Virus record (IMG/VR): IMGVR_UViG_3300000101_000015
Span: 1-35,856 of that record
DNA from: a virus
DNA length: 35,856 bases
Strand: one strand, 5' to 3'
Part shown: one piece after another, positions 18,801-26,220 of the stretch
Numbering within the stretch: position 1 is the first letter of the stretch
How the letters are laid out: every line of letters starts with the position of its first letter
Made by a program: the position numbers and the translations under genes
The notes under the pieces: generated by a model
The model's input: the letters and a program-made list of their open reading frames with translations, nothing else
Database searches by the model: none
What the model was told of the DNA's origin: nothing

Positions 18801-19319
18801 GCTGTAAACACAGTAAGAAGTATTGAGTATCAATTAGAAAGTTATATATACAAAGGTGAACCTGAGTATAATATGTGTGGTGGAGATAAATATGAAGATT
18901 TATTATTTAATTTTGACAAAGCCATAATATATAATAATGAGCAAGTATCAGGAATGTTAAATATTGTAATGCAACCTTTTAATGATCCATGGTCTGAGAA
19001 TGCATATCCTATTATATCTCCAAATGATATAACTGTTTTATCTAGTAAGGTTGAACATAAATTTAGGATAAATCAATTTTATGATATTACTAATGATAGA
19101 GGTGAATTTACAAATGCTGAGCAATCAACTTTTGATACAGAATGTAATGGTTACATTAGACCTTTAAACCAAACTAATTTAAATTACTTTAAAAACCCAA
19201 CACAACACAAAAAGTTTAGACATTACTCTAATCACGTTTTATTAAGAAGACAAAATTCAGGTAACAGAAAAATGTTGTTGAGGTTGGCAAATACTAAGTT
19301 ATTATTATCAATGAGATAG
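12870..19319 (+). CDS. Giant crAss-like tail protein with inserted vWA domain
   Basis: The protein has 2149 residues. It has a basic Ser/Thr/Lys leader (3-22), then NAFVKGMNKDVAPSFEKNDS and a long beta-rich region, possibly propeller-like (AIHRYGDEWIVYSTDDISSE). Residues about 731-855 are Gly-rich and disordered, with a short hydrophobic helix (WFNDLIDLFSGGIDDIGQAA). HDWHPEFALPSINHFF and, near the C-terminus, WRHNVRCDLFANYYNESFPW are patterns I know from a conserved large tail protein of crAss-like phages. Between Cys1540 and Cys1850, each starting a CPPGYT module, lies a vWA-like domain with MIDAS Asp1590-Ala-Ser1592-Gly-Ser1594 and Thr1737-Asp1738. The protein probably forms part of the tail hub or barrel; the vWA part may be exposed and bind a ligand. 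The next gene begins one base after the TAG stop. Confidence 0.9.
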   Translation: MAKKKSTPKDTTKTTPKRSSSSVNSNAFVKGMNKDVAPSFEKNDSWYHAINAANNSSDGDVGVIGNEPANLQCGVIPYTIIGAIHRYGDEWIVYSTDDISSEIGRFDDSECKYTVIVNDPCLNFNRKFLITGAAKENFDCSWQVYWDDGNNPSRSMNIDDIPYIQDIVSAPGDVCIVYEDTTFLDCEKIRLHPLVDTPCIKLTKATDGGTILNGAYQAYIAYTENDQVVSDYIGISNIQTLWSHRGGDGSLDINIDGLDKDYYYFDLVLLVRQQGQIYSKLIGNYSTEIKHINIDYIDQALVSIQIRDLYRQSPIYEKSEAMYVVNDYLIRQGPTEQFDFNYQPLANNIKVNWVVNEVTQDYYIKSGNKMGYMRDEQYAFFIRWIYNTGERSSSYHIPGRASKNYTLPNGTVEDERQNIFGSNVIDPAGDPVFKVYNTANVTALVTEPQEDGSNIIARGEMGYWESTERYPDKQPEIWNASAHTWSNEFNPGADLCGEFIRHHKMPNEMIDPILGLSDGTDTGIYILGVEFANIKRPVYNDGSPILNISGYEVLRGSRLGNRTILAKGMFKNMREYDVPESENLIGNAQGLYPNYPFNDLRPDVFHTTKRKTTGCDSGGPFSSGATSDFPPLSGFREDVFTFHSPELMFTKPYLNAYETVFYGKITGQSSGYFKPSEEHPQFKLLRNISAILSACIGVGYALKNINGTPNTTALPAQGLNTAYPEWKINKRGGGGGTWNDFATSVTPTGVATASTTGNISSHNGGDGNNNVKGGGAYTDANIAINDLPGAGGGPGGGWFNDLIDLFSGGIDDIGQAAGLTDSTQIRLQEQAQANLQDVGASENGGTMGGGSNEGVTLDTSESNLAPLFKKAMGLSLLQKNIAVGGQEIIDLIYNLVSFQEHVLKYNSHGFFNDFDAHPLTLNFRTKNEAANYIGSSFQTFDQNKYKINNLFRPTTVAVSTEKPISSNYGVEDTSRFALGGYYNSNGSASTPDWEDNLKNPEGPFKKPISALYGALKFNMDNQYGQLDGIKQIQQRSCVEIIDQENPINFKYTSKAIFSGDTFVSHYTEKCIMPIFTDFLMGQYDGFPYDYYLRTNIPYPRFWLNSRKFDMAGMAQTISTLGFSGFGGGSIDETLPNELYYLDRGDTCGWNLLSIFQSDGLNSAFAMNHAYIYSHINGINDFYVETEINLPYRDWEEPKERRFYDKYEYNNLDDLFHAEIEKYDNFYKYDESLSPSKFVSQNSTFAEMQPKDYNPYIAETCFVNYPKRLIYSLQANEEDRKDYWRQFLFANYKDFKNKVSVIKPFSKTGALMFFPYQSPQLFQGVDTLKTDAGTKVTIGDAGLFTQALQNVVNSDLSNEYGSLENHRGVINTPAGLFYVSQAQGKIFQYTPGKGLVPISNAGMKWWFNKYLPSRFLKQFPTSENTEWIDNPVVGVGCQVIYDPNDDIVYFMKKDFSMKSQYVAAATFVDRLTKPVDVTLNGITVSIDIGDPIYFDDCSWTISYDPKAQAWISFHDWHPEFALPSINHFFTTKTVTTSVPQCPPGYTFNPVSGLCEDIINITEPRAVVKSDIPADITGGPQQCLIDIVVTMDASGSTLWPGGNAGNGNVFPSWPSVGANTRGQALIDWLAVFVDDPAIQAGLTTGTIQLGFRVWATGSAQGNPTGTGQSMLSAVTGSQAATWMVGNWTNQNGIQGATNAQVARDTGITQLNNKAGSALAASYPARSADPNYRQILIIATDADGITSGNNPITPQTYNCCQSANLIAGATGPANQEIYSVYVGNTNNVPGNSGVLDQFTVGNGAGPASAYYNNTTNTPGPGQFTMAANNPVELQSTAAAVAADICSIPFSCECPPGYTLIYPDPANGGIFTQQSGTCSDVPGESPICRKVECPTCPPGPTGTTTTSLGSCPDTFPELGLIGDPTWVDPTPPLCNYYYADFVQANYRVGSFWRHNVRCDLFANYYNESFPWEIELISNTGQAVNTVRSIEYQLESYIYKGEPEYNMCGGDKYEDLLFNFDKAIIYNNEQVSGMLNIVMQPFNDPWSENAYPIISPNDITVLSSKVEHKFRINQFYDITNDRGEFTNAEQSTFDTECNGYIRPLNQTNLNYFKNPTQHKKFRHYSNHVLLRRQNSGNRKMLLRLANTKLLLSMR

Positions 19320-19320
19320 A

Positions 19321-22300
19321 ATGGGAAATAAAAAGAACATAGGCTTACCGGGAGGACCAAATGAAATAATTGTTGATCCAAAAGGGCAATGGAATCATCC
19401 AGGAAAAAATACACGGATTGAAAGTAATCACATTACTATGCAAGATGTAGAATACCCAGTGTGGGCCCAACCTAATGTTGGTCCGGGTACAATGATGATG
19501 CCAGGAGATGAAGACTATATTTTTAAAAATGCAGAATATGTAGATGAGTATCCTATAGCACAAAGAGGTTTAGAGTTAAATAAAAAATATATTGATTCTA
19601 CATTCAATGCTAATATGGATAAACGTTGGGTACAAAGACTTTATGAAAAAAATCCAGAGTTTTATTTAGAAGGACAAACAGATCCTTCAACACATTTTAT
19701 GGAGTCTGGAGACAGTATGGTTTACCCTTTAGTTGTTGAAGGGGATGATGGCAATTTAATGTTTGATAGACAAAAAGGTAGATCCCAAGGAATTAAGTTT
19801 CCTACTGATGAGATAGCCCAATGGTTTGCAGAAAATTATAAAGATGGAACAGATGTATTAAAAGAAAAGCAACGTGGTGGTGGGCTACTAGACAAAACAA
19901 TGAAGTGTAATAACTGTAGTTGGGAATGGAAAGCAGCAGATGGTGGAGCTGATGTATCTACATGTCATAAGTGTGGTAGCAAAGCATTACCAAAAGCTCA
20001 AGAGGGCTTAGGTGTAGGTGTACCAGATCCAACAAAGCAAATTGAATTCATGACTAACTGGGCAAATTCACCAATGCATAATCAAATGTTAGACGCTAGT
20101 TCCAGCTCAGAGAAATTTAAAAATAAAGTTAAGATTGCAAGAAGAAATTTTGATAATGTAAATATAGTTGATGAGGAAGTTGATGGATTTCTGGGGCAAT
20201 ATATTAATGGACAAGTAACAATGAACCCTTCAGCAATGGAAGAGTATGTAATAGGTAATGGTTACGATAGTGTTCTTGTTCATGAATTGTCACATTTTAC
20301 TGATGATGGTAATCCTGATAACGAGGGTTATTTTAATGCAAGTAATATACCTTTATCTGACCGTAGACTAATTAAAAAATATGGTAAAGAAGGAAAAAAA
20401 CGTTTAAAGAAAGAGGAAAAAGAACTTAATGAATTATTAATATCTGAAGGACTTAAACCTAATGATAAGGAAGTTATTGAAGATAGACTCAAACGTGTCA
20501 AATACTTAAATAGAGATACAGAAACAAGATCAAGAATAAATGCTACAAGATATTTTTATGAATTAGATGATGAATTTGGTAGAGAAAGTGATAGTAATAT
20601 AGACAAGAATCTTCCTAGTATATTTAATTCTCCAGTAACCCCAGAGATGATTGAGGTAATGAAAAAAAGTGGGCAGTATCAACAACTACAAGAAATTTAT
20701 ACAGATGATCAGATACTAGAAATGTTTAATACTATATCAGACACAAACAATGTTGATACTGCTATAAATACAGTCAATGCAAAGTATGGGATAGAGGTAT
20801 TACCCAATGCACAAAAAGGAGCTTGGATTAAAACAGGGTTGAAAGCACTTTCAAAACAGTTTCCATCTTTAGCAAAATTTATAGATGATGCAGCAGTACC
20901 AGCTGTTAAAAATGCAACAAATAAAACTGATGAAGTTGTAGAAGAAATGGTTGAAGTTGTAACAGGAGATGGCTCTATAAGAAAAGTTCCTAAAAGTTTA
21001 GCAGTAAGAGTAAACAGAGTTGAAGATGCAAACGTTACCAATAACTCATTTAAAAACTATGAAGATGGAAATTGGTTTGCAGATAAAATAACTCCTCTTT
21101 ACACAAAGCATACTAAAAACGTAATGGATCCCACCAATGCATCACTTTATCCAGAAGACCCAAGAAGATTGTTTACAGCATATTTTGATCCAGAAGATAT
21201 TAAAAAGTTTGGTTTAAAAGATGGGCTGGGTACAGAAAGAGCAAGAAGTTTAAGTGGAGGACCTGGAACACAAGTTCATCCTAATGAATATGTTGTACCT
21301 CCAGCACTTGTAGAGTTTATGAGAAAGACAGGCACAGGTCCGGGATTTAAAACTCAGATATTAAATCAACAAAATACTTTTGATAACATATTTGATTTTT
21401 ACAAAAAACACGGTGGTCAAGTAACTATTGAGGATTATATCAATCAAACTGATCTACCTCAAGCTCAACGTGGTTGGTTCAAAAGCTTAATGAAGCAAGG
21501 TGCTAAGAAGTTAGATGATATACTAGGAGCAGTTAAAAAGGTGGATAATTTTGAATTTAAAAGTTTACCAACTATTGAGAAAAAACAATTTATGAAAGTT
21601 GTAGATGGTGAGTTTGATTCAATTGATTATGATCATCTCATACCTACAACACAAGAAATTTCAGATCTAGCAACTAAAACTAGAAGCAGATTAATGTCTG
21701 ACAAGTTTATAAAAAATAACATGGAAGCTACTGGACGTAGCAAAGATGAAGTAGTTAGTTATGTTGATGATTATATAAAAGAGTTTGAAAATTCTACTCT
21801 TGCTTTTGATAAAACACCAGATGGAGCTGCTGGTTTATATACCCGTGGTAAAATTACTATAGACCCAAGAAACCCTCACCTTACCAAAGAAAATGTATTA
21901 GGAACACTTGAGCATGAAATAGAGCACATGTTTAGTAATGTAAGTCAACAAGGAAGTGATTTATATAGACACCCAAAATTTAAACTTGTTGATAGAACAG
22001 GAATGCCTGACGAAAATCTTGTACAAAACATGGGTCAAGCATTTGAGCAACAAGTAAGGTTTAGAAAAGCACTTGGTTGGCTAGAAAAAAATGCAGGATT
22101 AAAGGTAGGAGATAATGTAACAGATGAACAAGTTGAGGCACTTACAGATGCAATAGCTAATTGGTCAAAAGAACAAGGGAAAGACTTCAGAGGTTCAGGT
22201 GCAAATTTTGATGTTCAACATTTATTTTCAAGTTTAGATGCAGAACAATTTTTAAAACCAGGTCAGTATCTAATGCCTAATGCCCCAAGAACTGCAAATT

Positions 22301-23379
22301 TAAAAAACAGTAATGTTAGACAAGCAATAAAAGATATTTTAAATAAAACATATACTGCCGCAGCTGTAGGAGGATTAGGAGCAGCTTCTCAAATGGGACC
22401 TAAACAAGAAGATGGTCAGTATACATATGGAGGTAGTCCTTCTAAAGCTCAAGTGGGTCTTGAGACAGGTGACTATATAGTTGAGGATGGTGATACATTT
22501 TATGGAATTGCAAATAAAAATAATATATCTTGGAAAGACTTAATTTCTTCTAATCCATCTGTAGATATAAATAGATTATCTTTAGGAGATACATTACAGG
22601 TTCCTGGATACAAAGCACCTGTAGCACCAGAGGAAATAGCAGTTAAACAAAATACATATAATGCATATGCCCCTACAAATGAATTAGCAACTCAAAGAAG
22701 AGCTGATTTAGATTCTGCTTTAAATACAGTGGTAGGTGCTTCAGACAATAATATGAATCTACGCACTCTTTTATTTATGACAGGTGCAATGGAAAACAAC
22801 TGGGGTAATGCTCCTGATGCATATACTGATAAGAAAACAGGCAAGCCAAGAACTTATACTAGAGGAATGATGTCTATTGATGACAACGCATATAAAGATT
22901 TATTTGAACCACGTGGAAACAATGGTAGGTTTGTTGATAATCAAAAGAAAATGTTTGAATGGTTAAAAGGGATAGGTCTTGACTATACTCAAATGAATGA
23001 TATGTTGAGGTCTAATGATCCATTAGCAGGAATGGCAGCTGCAAGAATGCAATACGCTAGAAGACCTGAACCATTACCAGATGGTAATGATCCAGACGCA
23101 GTATATGAATACTATATGAAACATTATAATAGAACAGGTGCAGATCATAAAGAAAGATTTATGGGCAACTGGAATGAGTTTATAAAAAAGAAAGAAAAGA
23201 AAACAGGTGGTGAGACTATATATAATGAATATAAAAAATATGTTGACAGTGGATTTACAGGTTCAAAAAAGTCACAAGAAAATTATGACAAATTAAATAG
23301 AGTGCATTATAGGGATGCAAAAAGTATGGGTATGTCACCCGCTAATTATATAATGACTAATATTTTAGGGTCTTCTTAA
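19321..23379 (+). CDS. Modular virion polyprotein: zinc ribbon, two HExxH metallopeptidases, LysM, lysozyme-like domain
   Basis: The protein has 1352 residues. Modules in order: an N-terminal segment ending YPIAQRG (77-83); a segment with a four-Cys zinc ribbon (Cys196, 199, 215, 218) ending LPKAQEG (223-229); a metallopeptidase-like segment with His321-Glu-Leu-Ser-His325, ending LPNAQKG (494-500); a segment starting with an amphipathic helix and ending LPQAQRG (712-718); another helix plus a second metallopeptidase-like segment with His865-Glu-Ile-Glu-His869; SKAQVG (1041-1046); a LysM domain (about 1050-1097); and a lysozyme-like domain with candidate catalytic Glu1158 (TGAMENN) and a typical C-terminal pattern RRPEPLP (1247-1253). 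A virion-carried enzyme set for crossing the cell wall is likely. The A-Q-x-G boundaries suggest proteolytic maturation. Third zinc ligands were not identified. Confidence 0.9.
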   Translation: MGNKKNIGLPGGPNEIIVDPKGQWNHPGKNTRIESNHITMQDVEYPVWAQPNVGPGTMMMPGDEDYIFKNAEYVDEYPIAQRGLELNKKYIDSTFNANMDKRWVQRLYEKNPEFYLEGQTDPSTHFMESGDSMVYPLVVEGDDGNLMFDRQKGRSQGIKFPTDEIAQWFAENYKDGTDVLKEKQRGGGLLDKTMKCNNCSWEWKAADGGADVSTCHKCGSKALPKAQEGLGVGVPDPTKQIEFMTNWANSPMHNQMLDASSSSEKFKNKVKIARRNFDNVNIVDEEVDGFLGQYINGQVTMNPSAMEEYVIGNGYDSVLVHELSHFTDDGNPDNEGYFNASNIPLSDRRLIKKYGKEGKKRLKKEEKELNELLISEGLKPNDKEVIEDRLKRVKYLNRDTETRSRINATRYFYELDDEFGRESDSNIDKNLPSIFNSPVTPEMIEVMKKSGQYQQLQEIYTDDQILEMFNTISDTNNVDTAINTVNAKYGIEVLPNAQKGAWIKTGLKALSKQFPSLAKFIDDAAVPAVKNATNKTDEVVEEMVEVVTGDGSIRKVPKSLAVRVNRVEDANVTNNSFKNYEDGNWFADKITPLYTKHTKNVMDPTNASLYPEDPRRLFTAYFDPEDIKKFGLKDGLGTERARSLSGGPGTQVHPNEYVVPPALVEFMRKTGTGPGFKTQILNQQNTFDNIFDFYKKHGGQVTIEDYINQTDLPQAQRGWFKSLMKQGAKKLDDILGAVKKVDNFEFKSLPTIEKKQFMKVVDGEFDSIDYDHLIPTTQEISDLATKTRSRLMSDKFIKNNMEATGRSKDEVVSYVDDYIKEFENSTLAFDKTPDGAAGLYTRGKITIDPRNPHLTKENVLGTLEHEIEHMFSNVSQQGSDLYRHPKFKLVDRTGMPDENLVQNMGQAFEQQVRFRKALGWLEKNAGLKVGDNVTDEQVEALTDAIANWSKEQGKDFRGSGANFDVQHLFSSLDAEQFLKPGQYLMPNAPRTANLKNSNVRQAIKDILNKTYTAAAVGGLGAASQMGPKQEDGQYTYGGSPSKAQVGLETGDYIVEDGDTFYGIANKNNISWKDLISSNPSVDINRLSLGDTLQVPGYKAPVAPEEIAVKQNTYNAYAPTNELATQRRADLDSALNTVVGASDNNMNLRTLLFMTGAMENNWGNAPDAYTDKKTGKPRTYTRGMMSIDDNAYKDLFEPRGNNGRFVDNQKKMFEWLKGIGLDYTQMNDMLRSNDPLAGMAAARMQYARRPEPLPDGNDPDAVYEYYMKHYNRTGADHKERFMGNWNEFIKKKEKKTGGETIYNEYKKYVDSGFTGSKKSQENYDKLNRVHYRDAKSMGMSPANYIMTNILGSS

Positions 23380-23409
23380 ACCTTTAAAATTAGTGATTCT
23401 GAGGAATTA

Positions 23410-23429
23410 TTTGTATATTAATATTATAA
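23410..23429 (+). promoter_or_regulatory. Candidate late promoter box before the cargo genes
   Basis: TTTGTATATTAATATTATAA lies in the 54-base gap between the polyprotein gene and the ATG at 23434. It shares its first eleven bases with the box at 6374 and differs by one base from that at 10626. No clear terminator is visible in this gap. Confidence 0.35.
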
Positions 23430-23433
23430 TATT

Positions 23434-24765
23434 ATGAGTTTGAAAGTAAACAAAATAAGTGTAAAGCAAGAGGGAGGATCAATGATACCTGAACAACCTG
23501 GGATGCAACAGCAACCACAAGTTGATCCGCAGGTTGCACAATTGACCCAAGTGATTACTGAATCCGTACAAGGTGGACAAGATCCCCATGACGTTGTTGC
23601 TGGTTTGATTCAAAATGAAGTTGATGGTCAATTAATTGCTCAAGCATTAATGGCGGCAGGAATGGAAGAAGCAGCTGTAGTTCAGCTGTTTGAAGCGGTT
23701 CAACAAAGTATGGAACCAAAAGAATCAAGCCCTGACCAAGTTACACAAAATCCCCAGTTACTTTCTAGGAATGCAGACTTACAAGCTCAACAACAAGAGC
23801 AGGGTCAACCACAACAGCAAATGATGGGAGCACAGGAAGGTGGTGAAAATTTAAATTCAGTTCAAGAATTACCAGAATTTCCAGAGTGGCGTGTAGAAAA
23901 TAATGAAGGACCTGTGACACCAGAAATGAAAGAATATCTTGAAGCTCTTGAATTTAATAAAAAAGCAAGACAAGCTATAGGTACTAATGATAAAGAATTA
24001 CTAGCTTCATTCACATCAAGAAATAACCCAAATATACCTTATGGTAATAATGAGTTAGCAAGAGATTTTTCTGAATTACAAAAACTAAGACAAGCAGCAG
24101 GTTTAGGTTTAAAAGAAGAAGCTTCTATTCTTTTGCCTCATGTTGGTCAACAAATAAGAGGTGGCTTTAATGAAATCTTAGGAACCAACTTTAAAGAAGG
24201 TGGTGAGTTTGAACCACACTTTATGTACAAAGGTGAAAGAAAGATAAGAGCTAAAGATATGGCTACCCATCTTAGATTAAAAGAAAGAGGGTATACACAC
24301 GATGTACCTAAAGCACAAACAGGGGGTGGTGAAGATAAAGGTGGTACTAGTCTAGGAGATATTGCTCTTAGTGCAGCAGGAACTGTTTATAATGGTATTA
24401 ATAATATGCCACGTGGTTTAAATCCATTTTCAAAGTTAGATGACTTCCTGCAGATTTCAGGTGTACCAGCTAATTTAGTTAGAGAAAGTATAGAAGGTTT
24501 AAGTGATAAAGGAGACGGTAGTTTTGATTGGGGAAATATTTTACCTGATTTAGCCGGTACATCAATTTTAGATGATACACCAGATCAAATACCAGTTTCA
24601 CAAACATTAGGTATAGAAGATTGGAAAGCAGCTATGGCTGTAGATATGGGTTTAGATCCTACAACATACATGGGTGCTGGTATTGTAAAAAATTTAATAA
24701 AAAAAGGTGGTAAAGCATTTTTAAAAAGATTCCCTAAAATTGCAAAAAATCTTTTTACCTACTAA
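23434..24765 (+). CDS. Gln-rich virion cargo protein, N-terminal part of a probably split gene
   Basis: The frame encodes 443 residues. A short leader ends in KQEGG (11-15). It is followed by Gln-rich linkers (MQQQPQVDPQVAQ, QAQQQEQGQPQQQ) flanking a small helical domain (about 30-90). AQEGG occurs at 133-137, KEGGE at 254-258 and PKAQTGGG at 292-299. The C-terminus is Lys-rich and amphipathic (KNLIKKGGKAFLKRFPKIAK). The stop TAA 24763-24765 interrupts what looks like one longer protein, because the overlapping +1 frame runs on for 492 residues without an early ATG. No enzyme motif is seen. It is probably an internal virion or ejected protein, inferred from neighbours and the shared Gly-Gly motifs. 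The start sits behind the ATAATATT leader. Confidence 0.82.
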   Translation: MSLKVNKISVKQEGGSMIPEQPGMQQQPQVDPQVAQLTQVITESVQGGQDPHDVVAGLIQNEVDGQLIAQALMAAGMEEAAVVQLFEAVQQSMEPKESSPDQVTQNPQLLSRNADLQAQQQEQGQPQQQMMGAQEGGENLNSVQELPEFPEWRVENNEGPVTPEMKEYLEALEFNKKARQAIGTNDKELLASFTSRNNPNIPYGNNELARDFSELQKLRQAAGLGLKEEASILLPHVGQQIRGGFNEILGTNFKEGGEFEPHFMYKGERKIRAKDMATHLRLKERGYTHDVPKAQTGGGEDKGGTSLGDIALSAAGTVYNGINNMPRGLNPFSKLDDFLQISGVPANLVRESIEGLSDKGDGSFDWGNILPDLAGTSILDDTPDQIPVSQTLGIEDWKAAMAVDMGLDPTTYMGAGIVKNLIKKGGKAFLKRFPKIAKNLFTY

Positions 24766-26218
24766 TGAAACAGGTGGTACACCACCAGCAGACGGGCAAT
24801 ACTTAAATAATGTATTTATACCAGATGAGGATAAAGTAAATCAAGATGCATTAGCTAGTAATTTAAAAAGACCTGCTGAATGGTATAGTGGTATTGATGC
24901 ATCTTTAGGTATAATGCCTATGCAGCCGCCACCAACTGTCAATTTTTTACAAGACACTCTTCAAACAGGAGCAAGGTTGATTGGTAAAGGTAAAGCTGTT
25001 TTTAGTGGAGATTATAGTGAACAAAATGAAGCATGGAAAGAATCTTTGCCTGATTACTATAATAAAAAAATAAATCTAGATGGAGTATACACTGATGAAA
25101 ATAAAGAAAATGTTAAAGATTGGGCTCAATCACAGTATGAGGATTGGAAAGCAGAAACAGAAGCAAACCAGGCAGTATCTGATAAAGAGTTAGAAGGAGT
25201 AGTTAAAACAAAACCTGCAACATTTGAAGATTATTTAAATGAAACTAAGCAAGAAGTTACAGGTAAATCTCCAGAAGAAGTTGCAGCCATGCAGGATATT
25301 TATAGAAGTATGTCTGGTGCAAGAACTAAAAAATATGGTGGTGGTAATTTAGATAAAGCTAAATATGGAAAAGATGATTTCTTTAAGAGATTATTTCCTA
25401 AAGGTTTTGGTACACCAGGTTTTAACCCTGATAAGGATAGTGTAGTAGAAGATGAAGAAGAGGTGGAAACAACAGCAGATAAGTTTGCTAAGATACAAAT
25501 GCCTAGTATGGACATAACCAACCCTATAGATGGATCACTAAATGCAATAGCTGAAAACCCAGCTTTTAAAAGATTTACAGGAATATCTGATATGCTTGTA
25601 GATGGTGCCGGATATGTTAATAGATACTTTGATAGAAAGAACTTTAAAGAGCAGTTTGATAATATGGAAGCAATGTCTATTGCTGATTTAACATATGGTA
25701 CAAAAATGTCTGACCCTATGTCAGAAGGATATCAAGATATAAATTCAGGTATAATGCAAGGTGAAGCTGAAAAAACTCCTGGGTATTATATGAACTTTGC
25801 AGGTAGCCCTAATAGTGATGTTGCACAAGAAGGTTTAGAAATATTACCTAAAGACTTTAGAGAAAGTACAGTAGGTCAAAAACTTAATAATGTAAGTCAA
25901 CCTTCTAAAGAATCTATATTACAGTATTGGGATCAAGCTCAAGGAATTGATAGTATTTCTAGTGGTCTATCATTCTTTAATAATATTGAAAAGCAGGACA
26001 TACAGAACCTTCTGCAAGAAGCTGATATAGATAAATCTGAAGTAAGAGATTTTTTATATAACCAGCCTTTTTATAAAGATACAAGCAGTCTAGGAAGAAT
26101 GGGTATTAGAACAGCCTTGAGTAGTAAGGGTTTAAAACAAGGTGGAGAAGTAATAGATTTATCACAAGATATGATTGCACAATTAATTGCAGCTGGTGCT
26201 GACATAGAAATAATATAA
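24740..26218 (+). CDS. Virion cargo protein, C-terminal part of a probably split gene
   Basis: The 492-residue frame is in +1 relative to the gene at 23434. The marked start is TTG, and the first in-frame ATG is more than 50 codons in, at GIMPMQPPPT, which argues for translation from the upstream frame or a sequence error. The frame is solid: helical, acidic segments (KESLPDYYNKKINLDGVYTD, DWAQSQYEDWKAETEANQAV), YGGGN near residue 200, and RFTGISDMLVDGAGYVNRYF. The end has LKQGG at 465-469 followed by VIDLSQDMIAQLIAAGADIE, a C-terminal style I recall from crAss-like virion proteins. Probably one product of about 930 residues with the upstream frame. No catalytic motif is recognised. Confidence 0.78.
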   Translation: MQKIFLPTNETGGTPPADGQYLNNVFIPDEDKVNQDALASNLKRPAEWYSGIDASLGIMPMQPPPTVNFLQDTLQTGARLIGKGKAVFSGDYSEQNEAWKESLPDYYNKKINLDGVYTDENKENVKDWAQSQYEDWKAETEANQAVSDKELEGVVKTKPATFEDYLNETKQEVTGKSPEEVAAMQDIYRSMSGARTKKYGGGNLDKAKYGKDDFFKRLFPKGFGTPGFNPDKDSVVEDEEEVETTADKFAKIQMPSMDITNPIDGSLNAIAENPAFKRFTGISDMLVDGAGYVNRYFDRKNFKEQFDNMEAMSIADLTYGTKMSDPMSEGYQDINSGIMQGEAEKTPGYYMNFAGSPNSDVAQEGLEILPKDFRESTVGQKLNNVSQPSKESILQYWDQAQGIDSISSGLSFFNNIEKQDIQNLLQEADIDKSEVRDFLYNQPFYKDTSSLGRMGIRTALSSKGLKQGGEVIDLSQDMIAQLIAAGADIEII

Positions 26219-26220
26219 TT

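Noticed and set aside
24765-24806. TAATG stop-start overlap suggesting a coupled gene at 24765
   Set aside because: The ATG frame there ends after about 13 codons, so it cannot start the downstream protein.
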